A stretch of 64,000 nt of DNA. Source: Eriocheir sinensis. Its lineage: Eukaryota > Arthropoda > Malacostraca > Decapoda > Varunidae. The DNA is taken from assembly GCF_024679095.1 (NCBI RefSeq), contig NC_066516.1:1-64000 (forward strand), given 5' to 3'. Of this stretch, positions 16,595 through 30,433 are shown one piece after another; the first letter of the stretch is position 1, and every line of letters begins with the position of its first letter. The notes beneath the pieces were generated by a model. It saw only the letters and a list, made by a program, of their open reading frames with translations. It was not told the origin of the DNA and searched no databases. The translations under genes and the position numbers were made by a program.

Positions 16595-16780
16595 CACGCC
16601 TCTAAGGGCCCCACGCTAAAAATAAAAGCCATTAGAGGTCCCACTGTGAGGCCTCTAAAAAGGAATAAAGGCTGTTAGAGGCCCCACTGTGGGGCCTCTA
16701 AGGAGAAAAAAAGACCGCTAGAAACCCCACTGTGGAGCCTCTAAAACGTAAAAAGGCCATTAGAGGCCCCACAATGAAAT
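16595..16780. repeat. Tandem palindromic repeat inside hAT element
   Basis: About four units of 40-47 bp, each containing a GAGGCCCCACTGTGGGGCCTC-like palindrome of varying fidelity. The copy at 16,675-16,701 is a palindrome of 27 bases, perfect except for the unpaired central base. Each unit could extrude a cruciform or form a stem-loop in RNA. Confidence 0.88.
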
Positions 16781-16800
16781 AATCAAAAACTTTGCAGGTA

Positions 16801-17224
16801 CAGGTAACTCTTGATTTACGCGAGTTTGGTTTATGCGTTTTTTAAATAACGTGGGGTCCAAAATCCAAATAAATGTTTAATTTACGCATTTTTTACACTT
16901 ATACGCGATATTTTATGGAGTGGCCCCCAGATGTCTCACGCAACTGGACTCACACGGCGCCACGGCCACACAGCTGAGCTCAGTTCTTCCTTTCCACTTG
17001 AACAACAATACAGCACCCATGCTGCACGCTATAACAACAACAACACCCTCGCTGCTGTGCTACCACGAGGGAAGGGCAGACAGAGGAGGAAACAAGATAG
17101 GGAGAGGATTCAGAGTGATACAGTAGGCAATAAAGGTAAAAACCTACCTCTTGTTTGATTTACATTGTTTTGATTTATGCCAGCTTTTCAGGACACAATA
17201 CTCACGTAAATCTAAAGTTACCTG
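16801..17224. mobile_element. TA-flanked MITE (CAGGTAACTCTCGATTTACG family), copy 1
   Basis: The left end CAGGTAACTCTTGATTTACG matches the reverse complement of the right end, CAGGTAACTTTAGATTTACG, with TA on both sides. Two further copies lie at 56,036-56,605 and about 61,895-63,146. Terminal form and TA target suggest a Tc1/mariner or pogo-type source. It is inserted inside the hAT element. Confidence 0.88.
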
Positions 17225-17739
17225 TATTAAGTCCTGCAAGATAATACTTAAAGTTCAGAAACATAACAATAGTTAAAACAGCACTGGAACAGTGAATAAT
17301 GTCAAACTGCACACTGAATCTTTTAATTTCAAGGATGAAGGCAAAAAAAAAAAAAAAAACAAAAAAGGAATCAGCATGATCCAGAACATTGTTAGGAATC
17401 TTTGTTTTACATTCGTAACTCATAACAAATCATTTGCATTAATATTTGAGTCCATGCATGAAGTATAACTATAATATTTTTTTATTTTGGGGGGCTTTGA
17501 GTTTGACATTCAAAATCAGAGATGCCCCCACCCCATCACTATTCCTTCCATTGGGCCCTGCACCTGCTTGGGCCAGCCCTGTGTATGGAAGGCAGTTCGA
17601 AAAAAGATGGGTGAAAGAGAAAAACGAAAGGAGGAAAGGTAAGAAATACTTGATGGATGGAAATATAAGTGAGCTAGTAAAGATAGAAACATGGGAACAT
17701 GGAGAGACGGGCAACAGGAATCCTGTTGGCTTATTACGA

Positions 17740-17997
17740 CGTTGTCCACTCTATTGATATAATCTGCCCGACAATCACTTCAGTGCCTGTGGAGCAGATC
17801 AAAGCAATTTGGTACGTACATTTAGTTCTCTCCTGACACAACATTTGCGTCAAAATAGCGTCGATGCAATTTTTAGAGTTGATGGTTTCCGCATTTACTA
17901 CTTCGGAAGGAAGGTTATTCCACCGACAGATAACTCCGTTTGAAAAAAAATTGCCAATGTCTGTATTACACAGTCTCGCTTGAATAAGTTGGTTTGT
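17740..17997 (-). pseudogene. LINE ORF2 C-terminal fragment
   Basis: The minus strand encodes KLIQARLCNTDIGNFFSNGV, then ICRWNNLPSEVVNAETINS. This matches the conserved tail of CR1-like LINE ORF2 proteins, where an Arg-x-Trp-Asn-x-Leu-Pro block sits just before the stop. Only this 3' part remains. It lies between the hAT element and the TTAA of the foldback MITE. Confidence 0.7.
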
Positions 17998-18000
17998 AAC

Positions 18001-18160
18001 TTAACACTTTCCATCCGTGACGCAGAAATCAGTGTCACAGTAGTTTGGAAAGGGTCAAGAGGAAATGGAAGAGGATTAATCCTCTTCTAAACCTCTCAAT
18101 CCTCCTCTAAATTCTTCTTCCATTTCCTCTTAAGAGGTTTAGAAGAGGATAAAGAGGAAA
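18001..18160. mobile_element. Foldback MITE of piggyBac type (TTAA), cut by assembly gap
   Basis: It starts at TTAA and continues ACACTTTCCATCCGTGACGC, close to the left end of the complete copy at 42,203-42,474. The interior has the same inverted blocks (AAGAGGAAATGGAAGAGGAT and its complement). The sequence stops in a run of N before a right terminus. Confidence 0.82.
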
Positions 18161-18260
18161 NNNNNNNNNNNNNNNNNNNNNNNNNNNNNNNNNNNNNNNN
18201 NNNNNNNNNNNNNNNNNNNNNNNNNNNNNNNNNNNNNNNNNNNNNNNNNNNNNNNNNNNN
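18161..18260. other. Assembly gap (100 N)
   Basis: Exactly 100 N. The gap falls within the inverted arms of the foldback MITE, so the true gap length is probably unknown. Confidence 0.99.
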
Positions 18261-19266
18261 CTTAGTTACTGACATGATGAGATGCTATATTTTGTTTGTC
18301 TCTCATATCCTAAAAATCCCAGAAAAAGAAAAAAGTCATTTCCTCCAATAAATCATTGCAATGATGTTGATGTTCTCAATGCTATCCTGTTCAATCAAAG
18401 TAACATCATTCAAAAACTACAAATAAGCTGGAGACATAATGGGTTAAAACTTAGACAAGTATGGCTGTAGTGATTCACCAGTAACTATTCTGTATTATCA
18501 TTGTTATTAAATAGGTACAGCAATGATTTAAATTTTCAAAACATTGTCAATCTAAAGTGATAGGACTGTTGCTCTTGTGGTGAGAATAGATTGGTGAAGG
18601 ACTTTACTCTACTCTAGACTTTTGGCAATAATAATTTGCCTTTGATTTCTTCGACAGACACATCACTGCAATCAACACCTCAATCTTAACTCCTTTCAAG
18701 CTTGCTGGGTTTAAGATAAAACTTGCCATACATACTGGGTTGTTACACCTCCAATTCATCTTAGTTCTTGTTCTTTATCATTATTAACTGTATAATTTCC
18801 TGTATTCGTTTTTTTTACTGTAGAATTATGGAGATAAAAGAAGGTAAGAACTATTTACATAAGTATTACCTTGCATGTAGTATTATATTGGTATATATTA
18901 GTTGTGAAAAAATATAATGAATAGGTATTCTATAATGATAATAAGTAAAACAAATAAATAATAATTGTACATACATACAATCAACAATGTTAAGCAATGA
19001 ACACATTTAATTTTAATGAAGAGGCAAGGTAGGGAGTTTTTAGGACTTAGTCGCCCATCTCAGTCTGTTACTTTAGAATGCAACAATAATTGTTATAATT
19101 GTAATAAATAAAAATATTGATACCAACAATAGTAATTAAAAATAATAAAATAATGTCTACTATTGTCCGACACACCTAAAGCGGTGCCTCTGACGTAGAC
19201 AGCCCTCTATACACTGATGCCACATCTCCAACCAACCTCACGTATCATGCCCCTCATACCTCCTTT

Positions 19267-19268
<2 letters not shown>
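18261..19268. other. AT-rich non-coding stretch
   Basis: No coding sequence or recognised repeat. Simple A/T-rich sequence with frequent ATAATAATA runs. Confidence 0.6.

Positions 19269-19331
<63 letters not shown>
19269..19331. repeat. (CT)n microsatellite
   Basis: About 62 bases of CT dinucleotide. Confidence 0.98.
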
Positions 19332-19333
<2 letters not shown>

Positions 19334-19431
19334 CTATTAGCCCCATATTTTATCAAAATTATGCCATATGGCAGACAGTGTATGGTAGATGGCAGACACA
19401 CACCAAACTATGGCAGAAATGCCATAATTAT

Positions 19432-19590
19432 AAGAACATAAGAACATAGGAGTCTGCAAGAGGCCGGTAGGCCTGTACGAGGCAGCTCCTCTGGAACCTA
19501 AGCTCCCGTGAATCTAACCCCACCTAATATCACTGTCCATGAATTTATCTGATCTATTTTTTAATGTGACAATTGTATTGGCCTCACTCA
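19432..19590 (-). mobile_element. CR1-like LINE 3' end with octamer tail
   Basis: The plus strand begins ATAAGAACATAAGAACATAG, the complement of a (TTCTTATG)n tail. It continues with GAGTCTGCAAGAGGCCGGTA and CCCACCTAATATCAC, matching 24,816-24,975. It also resembles the 3' end of the CR1 copy that finishes at 34,812. Octamer tails of this form are characteristic of CR1 elements. No coding sequence remains. Confidence 0.75.
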
Positions 19591-19763
19591 GGCAGGCAGC
19601 GCAGCTGTGGTGTGTTGGGTTGGGAGGGAGCATGAGCCTGACCTTGAGCTGACAATGCCGCAGAGGCAACGGTGCCAAGCAAGTTGTACAGATTTTTGGT
19701 ATTCACTCACAAATAAAGAAACATTCATAAAACCTTTATTTTTATTTTTTTTTAAATTTTTTA

Positions 19764-22846
<3,083 letters not shown>

Positions 22847-23589
22847 GGGAAGTGTCACAATTACTTCAATTACTGTGTATTGCCATGGTTATATTTATGT
22901 GAAACATATCTTTGCTGAAATAATATACACTCATTTCAAGATCCACAGCTCAATTCATAACTGAAATTTTTTAAATCATTTTTGGGAAAATATAACTTGC
23001 AAATACTTTCTTATCTAATAAATTAGTGATGAAAAATACCAAATATGCATTATAGAATATCAAAACGATGCATCGCTTGAGAACTTTTGAATTTTATTCT
23101 TCTTAAAGTTGGGAATTTTTTTTTTTTTTTTACATTTTTTCTATATTTGTGCAACTCTTTATCCATAATTGAAAATGCTCAACGATGAAAAATCACATTC
23201 TTAGTCATCTTCCAATGATGTATTTCTCATTGAGTTCGGTAAAATAGTTGTAAAGAAGTTGTAGAAAAAATTAGAAATATCAATTTTGAGATATTGAAAT
23301 TTAAAGAGTGCAGTCTTTAATGGCCCGCGCGCTTGAGCGATTGCTGGTTTGTTTGTTTTCTCTCACAGCCACACTCTCTGTATCAATCTTGAAGTGTTGT
23401 ATGACATTCACATCGCATTCTAGTGTACAGCTATAGTATTATTTATTATTATTGTATGAATCAATGAAGGTGACCCATTGGAAAGCATGAATGCTATAGT
23501 TCAAAAGGCCCAGGGCTTACACTTCACCGAAATCGGGAAATACAGAATGAAGGAAAAAGCAAAGAATAGGAAGATGGAAAAAATCTAGT

Positions 23590-25115
23590 AGGTAGCTTAG
23601 TTAAGAGAGAAGAAAGTGAATGCCTGTATTTTAAATGTTTCATAATTACTAGAATTAATAATCACATTAGGAAGTGCATTTCACAGTTTGACGGTCGCTG
23701 GGATGAAACACTGAAGATTATGATGTATTACATCGTTGACAGACAAGGAACAGTCATTTAGCCCTAAGGAGTGTCGTAGCATGATGGTTGTGAGAGAGCA
23801 GGCAGACAACGGTGCAATGGGTGGTTGATATTAGACATAATTTTGAAAAAATAAGACAATGATCCCACCAAGCGACGATGCCAAAGATTAATCTCAAGAT
23901 TCGGAAGAAGAAATTTAATCTGGTTGAACACTCTATCTAACAGCTTTAAGTGAGACTCGGCTGCAGAAATCCAAACGAAATGACAGAACTCGAAATGAGG
24001 CAGTATGATAGAGAAAAAGCATTTTTTTACATCATCAGAGGAACTTACGCAACAAACCAACTTTTTGTGAGACTGCCGACGCAAGTGAACGCAGGTGCAA
24101 CTCAAAAGTGAGTTTGGGATCAAAGGTCACTCCGAGCAATTTCAGTGAGGAACAATTAGGGATCGGTATTCCACTGACCGCAATATCAGGGTGAGGAGGA
24201 AAGGGAGTCCTTGACCTGCTAAGAACCAAACTGTGGGATTTACTCGGGTTCAGCTTCATACCCCACCGACCACACCAAGACAGAATCCTAGACACATCAT
24301 GAAAGGAGAACATTGGCAATTCTCTATCTATCCTGAGGGGAAGGAATTACTGCATATATAGAGGTGTCGTCAGCATATGCAATCATATTAGACTCGATGT
24401 CAAATGTATAAATAATGAAAAGAAGGGGTCCCAGGACACTACCTTGGAGAACACCAGATATAACTGGACTAAAAGAACTGTAACAGCTATCAACAGTCAC
24501 ACGTTGCCTTCTTTCAGTTAGAAACTCGGAAAGAACTTAAAGGAAGCTGCCTCCAATTCCAAGAGATCTGACTTTAAACAAAAAGGGCCTTGTGGTTAAC
24601 ACGATCAAATGCGGAGCTAAAATCAAGTGAAATTAGTCTAGTTTCATAATCAGTATCAAGAGCAACTTGTACATCATGAGTTATGCAGATAAGAGCGTTG
24701 GAGGTGCTGAGACCTTTTCTAAAACCAAACTGACTAGAAGGTAATAATTTGTTTGTCTAAAAAACGAGTGAGACGCTTGGCCAGCAAGCGCTCAAAGATC
24801 CTGGACAAGACCGGGGTTATAAGAACATAAGAACATAAGAACACAGGAGTCTACAAGAGGCCGGAAGGCCTGTACGAGGCAGCTCCTTTGACCCTCAGCT
24901 CCCGTGTATCTAACCCCACCTAATATCGCTGTCCATGAATTTATCTAGTCTATTTTTGAATGTGACAATTACAGATGGGTCTGTAATCACTGGGGTGTAT
25001 AGAGGGTGAGGATCCCTTAGGTATCAGGGTAACATTAGCAGTACGCCAGCATACTGGAATACTGGAAAAGAACCCTTGTGTAACAAGAGCCTATCGATTT
25101 TAACTTGAGCCCTTG
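23590..25115 (-). pseudogene. LINE ORF2 reverse transcriptase fragment
   Basis: From high to low coordinates the minus strand gives VCWRTANVTLIPKG-like and PSDYRPIS-like blocks near 25,050-24,970. A gap due to a CR1 tail follows, then GVLQGSVLGPLLFIIYTFDI and IAYADDTSIYAV near 24,460-24,360. Next come MKLNPSKSHSLVLSRSR (about 24,260), LKLLGVTFDPKLTFELHLRS (about 24,140), HFEFCHFVWISAAESHL (about 23,970), and the C-terminal VKLWNALPNVIINSSNYETF (about 23,660). Gly-Val-Leu-Gln replaces Gly-Val-Pro-Gln. Stops and frameshifts make it inactive. It belongs to the Jockey/CR1 side of LINEs; the clade is not resolved. Confidence 0.8.
24816..24975 (-). mobile_element. CR1-like LINE 3' end inserted in the LINE reverse transcriptase
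   Basis: It starts with TAAGAACATAAGAACATAAG and continues with the same block as 19,432-19,590 (GAGGCCGGAAGGCCTGTACG). The host LINE coding sequence resumes at ACAGATGGGTCTGTAATCAC, so this is a later insertion. Confidence 0.78.
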
Positions 25116-25189
25116 GGCACGACTCAGGGATTACCCACGAGACCACGCTGGTGCCACATCACTCCATTACTCTCCTCAGAGAGGGTTGC

Positions 25190-25194
<5 letters not shown>

Positions 25195-25221
<27 letters not shown>
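25195..25221. repeat. (CT)n microsatellite
   Basis: About 27 bases of CT. Confidence 0.95.
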
Positions 25222-25224
<3 letters not shown>

Positions 25225-25436
25225 CATGGCTGTGTAGGGCACAAGAGTGAGAATACTTGAGTTGTCCATTGTGGTGTAACACTGAATGGTGCGGCCTGGC
25301 GCCTGCTGCCATGGTCCATTAGGCAGCAACGCCGCATGAGCCACGCTACCAAGTGATGTGGAAGGTTTACTGAGTCGCTGTCTTTCCCTCTAATCCCAAG
25401 CCATTCATAACACCATGCAGTCATATTATGCATGTA

Positions 25437-26444
25437 CAGTAATCCCTCGCCATATTGCGGTTCACTTATCGCGGTCGCGCTGTATCGCGGAGTTTAAAAT
25501 TGGAGATATTTAGTTGCATATCGTGGATTTTTCGCTATATCGCGGAATTTTGCGGTATAGAGGTATTTTAATATATTTATTATTTTACTTATTTTGCAGA
25601 AAAAGAAGCATTTTCTAGCCTAAAAAAATTGTAAACAATATAAAAAAATTAAGAAAGTATTAATAAGAACATATTAAAATAATATTAAATTGATATAAAA
25701 TACGTAGACTGCAGATGAGTAGACAAAGACTCAAGACATATGTAAAACGCAGCTACGGCCGCCTGCTTGAGCTAGTTTGCTCACGCAGGATCGCACACGG
25801 CACACTATTGGCTGATGGATGGAGGCGACCAACCAGAGCACTGTGTTCTGTATCCTGGGCGCTGACTGGCTCAGGGACCGTAGGCATTTGTTGGTTCGCC
25901 AGTGGTTAGCTCAAGACAAATGGAGAGTGTGTTACAGCTTTCACCATTAAATGCTTGAGAAGTTGGCAGTGAGGACCCAGACAGGATGAGGCAATGACTA
26001 CACTTGAACAAGACTAAGGTCCTAAACTTGCTCAAATGATTACTCCAAGCTTATCTAGTTTCGTGGAGCCTTTATGTACTGGAATAAACACGTGGAGAGC
26101 TACTGAACCTAACAGCCGACACGCTTTTCTTCTTCTTGTGACCACAACTTACCAACCACGAGTAATCCATATGTTGGTGACTGAGTTTCTGACTAGAATT
26201 TCGATGAGTTTCCTGTGAAATGTAGCAGACTTTGAATCTCTCGAGAAACTAGTGGTTGGGGTGACCTTGTTCACACAGGCTGAGGCTAGATTCACAGAGA
26301 TATGCGGTCTTATATAAATAATATATATAAAATATAATATATAAATTATATAAATAATAAAATAAATATAAGGTCGCTACTTTATGATTTTTCGCCTATC
26401 GCGGGGGTTCTGAACCTAACCCCATGATATACGAGGGATTACTG
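25437..26444. mobile_element. TA-flanked non-autonomous transposon (CAGTAATCCCTCG family)
   Basis: The left end CAGTAATCCCTCGCCATATT and the complement of the right end CAGTAATCCCTCGTATATCA form inverted repeats, with TA on both sides. Subterminal TCGCGG blocks recur near both ends (TTATCGCGGTCGCG, CTATCGCGGGGG). It is about 1 kb with no transposase. The terminus resembles Tigger-type elements. It is nested in the larger inverted-end element. Confidence 0.88.
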
Positions 26445-26802
26445 TATATAAATTCCATAAATAGATAACGTACAGACTAACAGTGAGACAGATCGCCATG
26501 CGCAGGTCATCGCTAGATTTGTAATCATTGGGGGTTTCCCTGGGCCACGCCACAGTGCTCAAGTTAGAGTCGATGGACTATAGTATCTGGTCCCCCCTTA
26601 TTGCAAAGCATATTAATCGCTCAAAGGCGAGGGTAACAGAAGGCACCACCTACATTGCCTCTACACCACATACGGGGCCCTGAATTCAATGCCTGGAGTT
26701 GGTGTTCTGAAATAATGAACCTTCTAAATGTTTTCTCAGTTTTAGGTACAGCGTTTTTCATCATCTTTATACGCTTTTGATGTCAAGACACTGTGTCATG
26801 CG

Positions 26803-28850
26803 AGGTGTGCTGTATTTACCTAGTTGTATTTACCTAGTTGTAGTTTTACATGGCCTGGGCTTACGTGTGGTCCTGCCTCCGTATCTATAATTATCCAACT
26901 TTTCCTTGAAACTTTGCACACTCTTCGCCAATACTATTTCTTCACTTAATCTGTTCCAAACCTCTATATTTCTTTGTGGGAAGCTATATTTCTTTATGTC
27001 TCTTGAGCATCTTCCCTTCCTCAACTTTTTACTATGTCCTCTAGTATTCCTGCTGGAAGGTTCTTCTCTTAGTAGCAATTTCTCGTTATCTACTTCTTCC
27101 ATTTTACTCAATAGCCTATATATTTGTATTAGGTCTCCTCTTTCTCTTCTTTGTTCCAGTGTTGGCAAGTCCATTTCCTTTAGTCTCTCTTCATATGTCA
27201 GTCCCTCCAGTTCTGGAACCATTTTTGCTGCCATCCTCTGTATTCTTTCTAGTTTTACTATGTGTTTCTTCATATGTGGAGACCACACTCTTTCATGTAT
27301 TCTAGTTTAGGTCTGATCATAGTAGTTATTAATTTTTCATCATTTCTTTGTCCATGTAGTGGAATGCTATACCTATATTTCTCACCATGTTATATGTATC
27401 ACCAAAGATCCAATTTATATGACTTCCTGGTTGCATATAATCTTGCATTATTACTCCCAAGTCTCTCTCTTCATTTACTTTCTTTAATATTTCCCCATCT
27501 CCCATTTTATATGTCCATTTTGGTCTTTCTACACTTTTTCCCATTTCCAAAGCATGACATTTCCTCACGTTGAATTTCATCTCCCATTTCTGACTCCATT
27601 TCCAAATCTTGTCTAGGTCCTCTTGCAGCTCCTTGCAGTCTTCACGGTTTCTTATCTGTCTTAGCAGTTTAGCATCATTCATGTAACAGGCTCATGTAGC
27701 TGTTTATTCCTCTGGCATATCATTAATATAGACTAGAAGAGTACTGGTGCCAAAACCGACCCCTGGGGCACTCCACTTTCCACCGCTCTCCATTCCGATC
27801 TAGTGTCCTTAACCACGGTTCTCATCTCTCTTCCTCTTATGTAGCTTTCCATCCAGCACTTCATTTTCCCTCTCACTCCTCCTTTATTTTCTAGCTTCCA
27901 CAGCAGTCTTGAATGTGGAACTTTGTCAAATGCCTTCATTAAGTCTAGGTAAATGCAATCCACCCATCCGTCTCTTTCCTGTAATTTGTCCGTCACTCTT
28001 GAGTAAAAGCTCAGCAAGTTTGTCACACATGAGCGGCCTTTCCTAAACCCATATTGATTGTTTGTGATTAAATTATGTTCTTCTAGAAATCTCATCCATT
28101 GTTCTTTTATTAATTTCTCACATATTTTGCATACTACACTGGTCAGAGACACCGGTCTGTAATTTAGGGTTCTTCCTTTTTCCACTTTTGTATATAGGTA
28201 CCACTTCTGCCTCTTCCACTCCCTAGGCACTGTGCCCGCTTTTAATTGAGCACCTAATGATGTCATATATCGGGCCAACTAGCTCATTTCTGCATTCTTA
28301 AGTATAAAACCTGAAACTCCATCCGGGCCCACGGCCTTCCCTTCTTCCAATTCCCCTAATAGTTTTTTTATCTCCTCTTTATCTATTTTTACCTCTTCCA
28401 TATATACATCTAAGTTGTTTTCTTGTGGTTCATTAAATACTGATTCTTTGGTAAACACTTGCTGGAATTTTTTGTTAAATAATTCCGCCATTCCTTTGGG
28501 ATCCTCGATCTCTACAGTCTCTTCAGTCAGCCTTCAATTGTTTCTCTTGACTTAATTTTTCCATTTAGAAATCTATAAAATAGTTTAGGTTGTTCTTACA
28601 CTTTTCCACAATATCCTTTTCGTATCGCTTTCTCTTCCTTTCTCACTTTCACGTACTCATTTCTCGCTGCCTTAAAGTCTTCTCTGTTTCTTTGATTTTG
28701 TTTCTTTTTAATCTTGACCACGCTTTGTCTCTCTTTTCTTTTGCCTTTGCACATCTTGCATTAAACCAGTCCTTTTTAGCCCTCTCCCTCGGTCTGTATT
28801 TTGGTACGAACTTCATAACACCTGGGTTGTGCGCCCTCATGAAAATTATG
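26803..28850 (-). pseudogene. CR1-like LINE ORF2, 3' two thirds, frameshifted
   Basis: In element order: KKDWFNARCAKAKEKRDKAW (about 28,770), the linker after the endonuclease; AVGPDGVSGFILKNAE (28,330); LNYRPVSLTSVVCKICEKLI (28,170); DCIYLDLMKAFDKVPHSRLL (27,960); [16 protein letters not shown] (27,780). The Tyr/Phe-x-Asp-Asp region is damaged, leaving only NDAKLLRQI (27,670). Then EERDLGVIMQD (27,450), LERIQRMAAKMVPELEGLTY (27,250) and SFPQRNIEVWNRLSEEIV (26,950). The 3' end on the plus strand is GTATTTACCTAGTTG, duplicated. Frameshifts at about 28,280, 27,730 and 27,300. Confidence 0.85.
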
Positions 28851-29517
28851 TGCAGTGGTAGGTGTGCATGGTGGTATCCCTCCTGGTTTTGGCTCTTGTG
28901 AGCCAACAAATTGTGGAGAGCTAGTCCCAGAGGATTCAGTGGTATCAGTGGTTGAAGAGAGAGGGGTGGGTGGAGATGGGGTGGCAGACTCAAGGTCGCC
29001 ACTTCACAAGCCCCACAGCAGAGTTGGACTACAGCCAACATTCTGTTTCTGAGCCTCTTTGCATGATGCCTTCGGCATGGTGGCATAACAATGTAGTGTG
29101 CAATAAACAGTGTGTCATAGACAAAACGAGTGAGGTAAATGGTCTGAAGGGAGCAGGATGAGTGGCAAGGAGTGACAACCAGCCTCCTCCACTGTTAATT
29201 CACATCTAAGCTTGTGAGAGGAGTAAGTAGTGAAGCCTTGAGTGTCATAGAGATGCCAGTGAATGTCATATGAATTTCCATGATTGATTTTTTTTCACTG
29301 AAAAATTAAATGAAGACGTATACACAAACGAGTTCCCTGCAGACGCAAGTGACATGGAAGGGGGGTGGGGTGAGAAAATTGGCCATAAGCCCATCACTCA
29401 TTCATTTTTGCGTATTTCCTTATAAAACTTCGTGACATGAAAGCTGAAGTACTCTCGGACACATGGATTTTTTTCAAATATTTAGATCTTTTCAAAAATA
29501 TTCATGTGACACTTCCC
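28851..29517. other. Non-coding stretch
   Basis: No gene is supported. 28,850-29,160 is GC-richer than its neighbours, with AATAAA near 29,102, but gives no recognisable protein. The last 230 bases are the right arm of the inverted-end element. Confidence 0.45.
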
Positions 29518-29600
29518 TTAAAGAACTTGTGATGATACCCTGACCCATTAATTGTTGCAGGGAGTCTGTTTTCCATTTCTTTAAAACAAATTATCAACAC

Positions 29601-29896
29601 AATGTGGCTGAGTGGTCAATGTGAGGGTATGGTGTTCTGGAGACCCAGGTTCAAGTCCTGCCCACTGTCAGAAGCTGACAAGCTTTGTCATTGCCAAGGA
29701 GCCAAAGACAAACTACATGCTTTCTTTATCAATCCAAACTCTGGTAAAACACCTGTGAGGTTCAAGTGGAGCTCCAGGAGGTATCATGACCCCAGCAAGA
29801 AAGGTGCAGTTAACTATAGAATAATTGCTTGCACCACTACCAGGCTAGGGCCAACCAAAAGGCCCCATCGTGAAAACCTACCAGCACAACACTGAG
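29601..29896 (+). mobile_element. tRNA-derived SINE, diverged copy
   Basis: The head has an A-box-like TGGCTGAGTGGTC and a B-box GGTTCAAGTCC about 35 bases later, as in a tRNA promoter. The 3' part (GGGCCAACCAAAAGGCCCCA, then CCTACCAGCACAA) matches the SINE copies at 36,888, 41,259 and 47,773. An open frame across it is a coincidence. No poly(A) tail remains. Confidence 0.75.
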
Positions 29897-30060
29897 CATT
29901 AAAATAAATGACAAAAAAATATATATTTATGATATTAAAAACATATATTACTGAGATCACTGTGTTAGAGAGCTCATCCTGTGTATGTGTCACAAACTGG
30001 ACCTATGCCACTGATAACATTTTTTTGTCACTATCAGTCATGCTTTGAAGTTTTAACTAT

Positions 30061-30281
30061 TTAACCCGGTAGCAGCGACAGGCCAAATTTGTGGCTTTAA
30101 TGCGTACCAGCGACAGGTCATATTTCTGGCTTGAAATAACCCACCCAAAATAGGGCATGCACCAATTGATTACAAATGCATTGTTGTCTATTATATAATG
30201 ATTTGAGTGAGTGATGATTTTTCTCATTGATTCGCTTAGAGGAGCCTTTAAGAACCACGACTCCCGCAGGTACCGGGTTAA
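30061..30281. mobile_element. Short piggyBac-type MITE (TTAA)
   Basis: It starts TTAACCCGGTAGCAGCGACA and ends CAGGTACCGGGTTAA, so CCCGGTA inverted ends are flanked by TTAA on both sides. The length is about 220 bp including the TTAA copies, with an internal direct repeat of the CAGCGACAGG block. Too short to encode a transposase. Confidence 0.82.
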
Positions 30282-30433
30282 TCTTGTAATGATAATTTTA
30301 TAATCATCATTGACATCAAATGGATCAATTACTCTTCCCCTGATGGTCAAGAAAGATTAAAAAAAATGCTATTTACCATATGTGCCAGCATTGAAGACAC
30401 ATTTATACTCAATATAATTAGCATGTATCTTGG

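Larger units (their letters stand above)
16548..17581. mobile_element. Non-autonomous hAT element with 8-bp target duplication
   Basis: The left end starts CAGGGCCAGCCCTAGGCC, and the reverse complement of the right end starts CAGGGCTGGCCCAAGC, a typical hAT terminal inverted repeat. The octamer TGTATGGA lies immediately outside both ends (16,540-16,547 and 17,582-17,589). The element carries no transposase. It contains a hairpin-forming tandem repeat and a nested TA-flanked MITE. Confidence 0.9.
22847..29517. mobile_element. Inverted-end element (GGGAAGTGTCAC), filled with nested insertions
   Basis: The left end reads GAAGGGAAGTGTCACA, and the reverse complement of the right end reads TTAAGGGAAGTGTCACATG. 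TTAA directly follows the right end at 29,518, and TGAA, a likely decayed TTAA, precedes the left. The ends are 6.7 kb apart, but most of the interior is later insertions (LINE 23,590-25,115, MITE 25,437-26,444, LINE 26,803-28,850). The terminus resembles those at 40,809/45,404 and 55,886/57,667. Pairing of these two ends is inference. Confidence 0.55.

Noticed and set aside
28649..29086. 145-residue minus-strand protein
   Set aside because: Its C-terminal part is LINE sequence and its N-terminal part is unrelated non-coding DNA, so it is a chance fusion.
29601..29680. Functional tRNA gene
   Set aside because: A- and B-boxes are present but the cloverleaf is not complete and the 3' side continues into the SINE body. 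The same holds at 36,888, 41,259 and 47,773.
29602..29895. 97-residue open frame as a gene
   Set aside because: It coincides with a SINE copy having A- and B-box promoter elements; no protein similarity is visible.
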